The notes under the pieces were generated by a model. It was not told where the DNA came from. It made no database searches and saw nothing but the letters and a program-made list of their open reading frames with translations. A DNA stretch of 64,000 bases from JAVJSU01 sp040219275. GTDB lineage: Bacteria > Chloroflexota > Anaerolineae > Aggregatilineales > Phototrophicaceae. Shown here piece by piece: positions 61,738 through 64,000 of this stretch. Each line of letters opens with the position of its first letter. The stretch's first letter is position 1. A program made the translations under genes and the position numbers. The DNA lies in the NCBI GenBank assembly GCA_040219275.1, contig JAVJSU010000007.1, positions 248,001 to 312,000 on the forward strand. The letters run 5' to 3'.

Positions 61738-63753
61738 TTGTCTCGCCGATTGAGCTTTCTCTTCGCTGTAACGTTGTTGTTGATCGCCGCGGCATTGCGA
61801 TTGTGGGACTTAACCACCCTCCCGCCGGGTTTTAGCAACGAAGAAATCATCAACATTCGCATCACAGAGGCCGTTCGTGGTGGGCAGATCAACGTATTTT
61901 ATGATCTTGGCGGCGAGGGACGCGAAGGGTTATATCATATTACGCTAGCGACCATCACAACGCTCATCGGGCATGGGAGCATCGGTTATCGTCTGGTGTC
62001 GGTTGGCGCAGGCATGATTACACTGGCACTGATTTATGCGGTGGGGTTGCGGTTGTTCGGACGGTTGGCGGCGTTGAGTTCACTGGCGCTGATGTCGTTT
62101 GGCATGTTCCCGACATTGCTGGCGAGGCAAATCAGACCGGAAACGTTTTTGCCGATGTTGACGTGTGGCATCATTTTGATGTTGATTAGCGCGTTACCGG
62201 CGTATCGACGGCGACGGGTGCGCGGGGCAAATACCACCATTTTCGCCTCACTGGGCGTTTTCCTCGGATTAGGCTTATATGTGCATCCGGCGGGATTGCT
62301 GGTGTTGATTGCGGCGGGTGCGTTCATTTTCTATATCGTCCGTTTTTCCAACACAGTGGTTTCTGGCAGGCGCACGCGCTATATCCGTTTTGCGCTTCTG
62401 CTCACGCTGATTATCGCCATCCCATACCTGACCTCTTCTTTACGACAACCTGAGTTAAACGGGTTCTCGCGGTTATTCGACGGGGAGACGTTCACCTTGC
62501 GTAATGTAGGCGATAGTCTCGCCGCCATTATCATTCTGGGTGATTCGCATCCGGGCAATAATATTCCTGATCGCCCCTTATTAGACCCTGTTAGCGTCGG
62601 CTTGATGTTGATTGCATTGGGCTATTCGCTCCGGCGCTGGCGACGACCCCGTTATATGATTTTGCCCTTGTATTTGCTGATTCTGTTGCCGGTGGCGATT
62701 TTTTCGTCGTCGGGGGCAGATTTTGGCGCGTATGCGGTGGTTATTCCGGTGATTTATCTGCTGGCAGGGTTCGGCGCGAGTCTGGTTATTTACATTGTGC
62801 CGGTGCGCTATCTGGCGGTGGGTGTCGGCTGTTTGATGGTTTTGCTGGGCGTGAATGTCGTGTGGACATTTAACGATCTGTATGGGCGTTGGGGCGAGCT
62901 TCCTGCTGTTCAGACGTTGTATAATGCCCGAGTCGGACAATTGGCGCGTTATGTCGATACCCATGACACGATGCCGATGGTGATTTGCGGGTGGAGTCCA
63001 TCTCAATCACCGAGCGCGGCACGGCTTTCTGATGCACAACTCATTGATTTGATGCTGAACCGTCAGGAATTAGATAATATCCGCTATACCGAGTGCACTT
63101 CTGGTTTGATCTTCCCGCAAGGGGGTGAAAATTTTGAGGTATTGATCCCTAATTCAGAAATGCTGGCAGATGCCCATCCGCAGATTACGCAATGGTTGGC
63201 GCAAGGCACATTTGTTGATTTACCGGATATGCCCGAAGGTAGTGTGCTACAGATGAATGTTGCCGAAGACTTAGCGGATGCGCTTGGCGCGTTTACGGTC
63301 ACAACTCCGGTAAGTTATGCGCCGGAAACGGGCGATACTTCCAACTTTGGACCGCCCGTGAGCTTTGGTGGTAATGTGACCTTTTTGGGTTATGCGACGG
63401 ATGATGCGGGCGCATATGCACCGGGGAGCACCCTGACGCTGGTTACCTATTGGCGCGTGGATGGGGTCGTTCCGCCGGACTTACGCTTCTTTACGCATGT
63501 GCTGGCTGATCCGGGTGCGAGTCCGGTGGCGAATACGGACACTTTGAGCACGCAGGCGCGTTTGTTGCAGAATCGGGATGTCGTCGTTCAGGTGACGTAT
63601 GTTCCGTTGCCGTCGACACTTCCACTCGGCGAATATCGTTTGTCAATCGGCGCTTATCAGGATACGAGTCGCATCCGCTTAGATGTCTTGCGTGAGGGTG
63701 CGCCGTTCGGGAATCGATTGTTGCTCTTCCCGATTGTCGTGGCGGAGCGCTGA
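61738..63753 (+). CDS. Family 39-type membrane glycosyltransferase with C-terminal extracytoplasmic domain
   Basis: 671 residues from TTG 61738, with AAAGGTGG upstream; no better start in frame. Asp24 lies in the first loop (LWDLTTLPPGFSNEE), a PMT/ArnT-like position, with GREGLYHITL in the second region where GT39 proteins have HPP; the match is weaker than for the 15805 gene. About eleven membrane helices (~8-385), then a ~280-residue soluble domain outside the cell, partly beta-rich. Probably transfers a sugar from a polyprenyl carrier. Adjacent to the glycoside-hydrolase-like trio. Confidence 0.75.
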   Translation: MSRRLSFLFAVTLLLIAAALRLWDLTTLPPGFSNEEIINIRITEAVRGGQINVFYDLGGEGREGLYHITLATITTLIGHGSIGYRLVSVGAGMITLALIYAVGLRLFGRLAALSSLALMSFGMFPTLLARQIRPETFLPMLTCGIILMLISALPAYRRRRVRGANTTIFASLGVFLGLGLYVHPAGLLVLIAAGAFIFYIVRFSNTVVSGRRTRYIRFALLLTLIIAIPYLTSSLRQPELNGFSRLFDGETFTLRNVGDSLAAIIILGDSHPGNNIPDRPLLDPVSVGLMLIALGYSLRRWRRPRYMILPLYLLILLPVAIFSSSGADFGAYAVVIPVIYLLAGFGASLVIYIVPVRYLAVGVGCLMVLLGVNVVWTFNDLYGRWGELPAVQTLYNARVGQLARYVDTHDTMPMVICGWSPSQSPSAARLSDAQLIDLMLNRQELDNIRYTECTSGLIFPQGGENFEVLIPNSEMLADAHPQITQWLAQGTFVDLPDMPEGSVLQMNVAEDLADALGAFTVTTPVSYAPETGDTSNFGPPVSFGGNVTFLGYATDDAGAYAPGSTLTLVTYWRVDGVVPPDLRFFTHVLADPGASPVANTDTLSTQARLLQNRDVVVQVTYVPLPSTLPLGEYRLSIGAYQDTSRIRLDVLREGAPFGNRLLLFPIVVAER

Positions 63754-63761
63754 GGCAGTTG

Positions 63762-63800
63762 TTAGTAGACAGTTCACAGTTTTCAGTAGACAGTTTCAAC
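63762..63800. repeat. Dispersed repeat family C
   Basis: TTAGTAGACAGTTCACAGTT then TTCAGTAGACAGTTTC. It directly precedes the second multi-hairpin element, as a family C motif also does for copy 1 (near 55710). Confidence 0.65.
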
Positions 63801-63805
63801 TGATG

Positions 63806-64000
63806 TTACGCAGTGTAGGTTGTTTGGTCAACTTTCCGCGATGAGCTTAAACCTCATCGCTAGACCATTTCAAAAACCCCACTTAAGTGGGCTGTTTTCA
63901 CAAATGTTCGGGAAGAATAGCCTGCTTTAGCAGGGTTTTTAACAAATTTAGCCAATGGGTTTTAGCCATTGGCGATCACAGGTTATAAAATGCCTTGTTC
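63806..64000. mobile_element. Multi-hairpin element, copy 2, opposite orientation, cut by window end
   Basis: Starts with TTACGCA (63806-63812). The same four hairpins appear in reverse order: GCGATGAG/CTCATCGC (63838-63860), CCCACT/AGTGGG (63878-63891), CCTGCT/AGCAGG (63921-63934) and GCCAATGG/CCATTGGC (63951-63973). The 25-nt spacing between the end repeat and the first hairpin equals that in copy 1, so the far end is predicted at about 64007-64013, just outside the window. Confidence 0.7.

Overview
The window looks like part of a chromosome from a free-living, probably Gram-positive-type (monoderm) member of the Chloroflexota, most likely near class Anaerolineae. That placement is inferred from several features: many secreted proteins and lipoproteins with Thr/Pro-rich linkers, LacI-controlled sugar ABC importers, family 39-type membrane glycosyltransferases, a T-box leader on pheS, mid-range GC, and short dispersed repeats in nearly every intergenic gap. 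No 16S rRNA or tRNA gene is present to confirm it, and I saw no CRISPR array or intact transposase.

Layout. 1-8 kb: end of a SpoIIAA/STAS-like gene, an acyl-CoA dehydrogenase, an AT-rich OLD-family nuclease, a membrane-anchored zinc-peptidase-like protein, and four STAS-like paralogs in a row. 8-20 kb: an M20 peptidase, secreted or lipoproteins, two membrane proteins, a Gfo/Idh/MocA oxidoreductase whose 3' tail recurs as a fossil 0.9 kb downstream, a family 39-type glycosyltransferase, a hydrolase, proB and an ADP-ribosylglycohydrolase. 20.7-23.6 kb: three tandem secreted esterases. 23.8-30.4 kb: a PadR-controlled ABC-2 exporter with two matching operators, then a NarL-type two-component pair. 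30.6-33.3 kb: a fifth STAS-like paralog, an HNH nuclease and several small genes including an excisionase-like HTH protein. 33.4-37.9 kb: T-box leader, pheS and pheT. 38-47.2 kb: a glycosyltransferase/glycosidase pair, a VapBC-like toxin-antitoxin pair and a LacI-regulated sugar importer. 47-54 kb: secreted propeller and lipoproteins, MscS channel, a frameshifted DinB/DfsB-like gene, methyltransferase, crotonase, and a small-protein/HNH pair. 54-64 kb: three secreted or anchored glycoside-hydrolase-like proteins, a CopD-like protein and a second family 39-type glycosyltransferase, bracketed by two oppositely oriented copies of a multi-hairpin element.

How it works together. Regulation is unusually readable from sequence. 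The PadR gene and the ABC exporter each carry almost the same 18-bp palindrome. The LacI promoter has one operator exactly in its -35/-10 spacer and a second 32 bp further on. The pheS leader carries a TTC specifier and a canonical T-box motif but is split by a dispersed hairpin repeat. Much of the rest is cell-surface and carbohydrate biology: import, glycosyl transfer, secreted hydrolases and lipoproteins.

Best candidates for something new: the 208-bp multi-hairpin element with TTACGCA ends, the STAS-like paralog array, the glycoside-hydrolase-like trio with one degenerate GH18-like module, and the ~80-residue protein/HNH nuclease pair. All functions are read from motifs recognised by eye; no database search was run.
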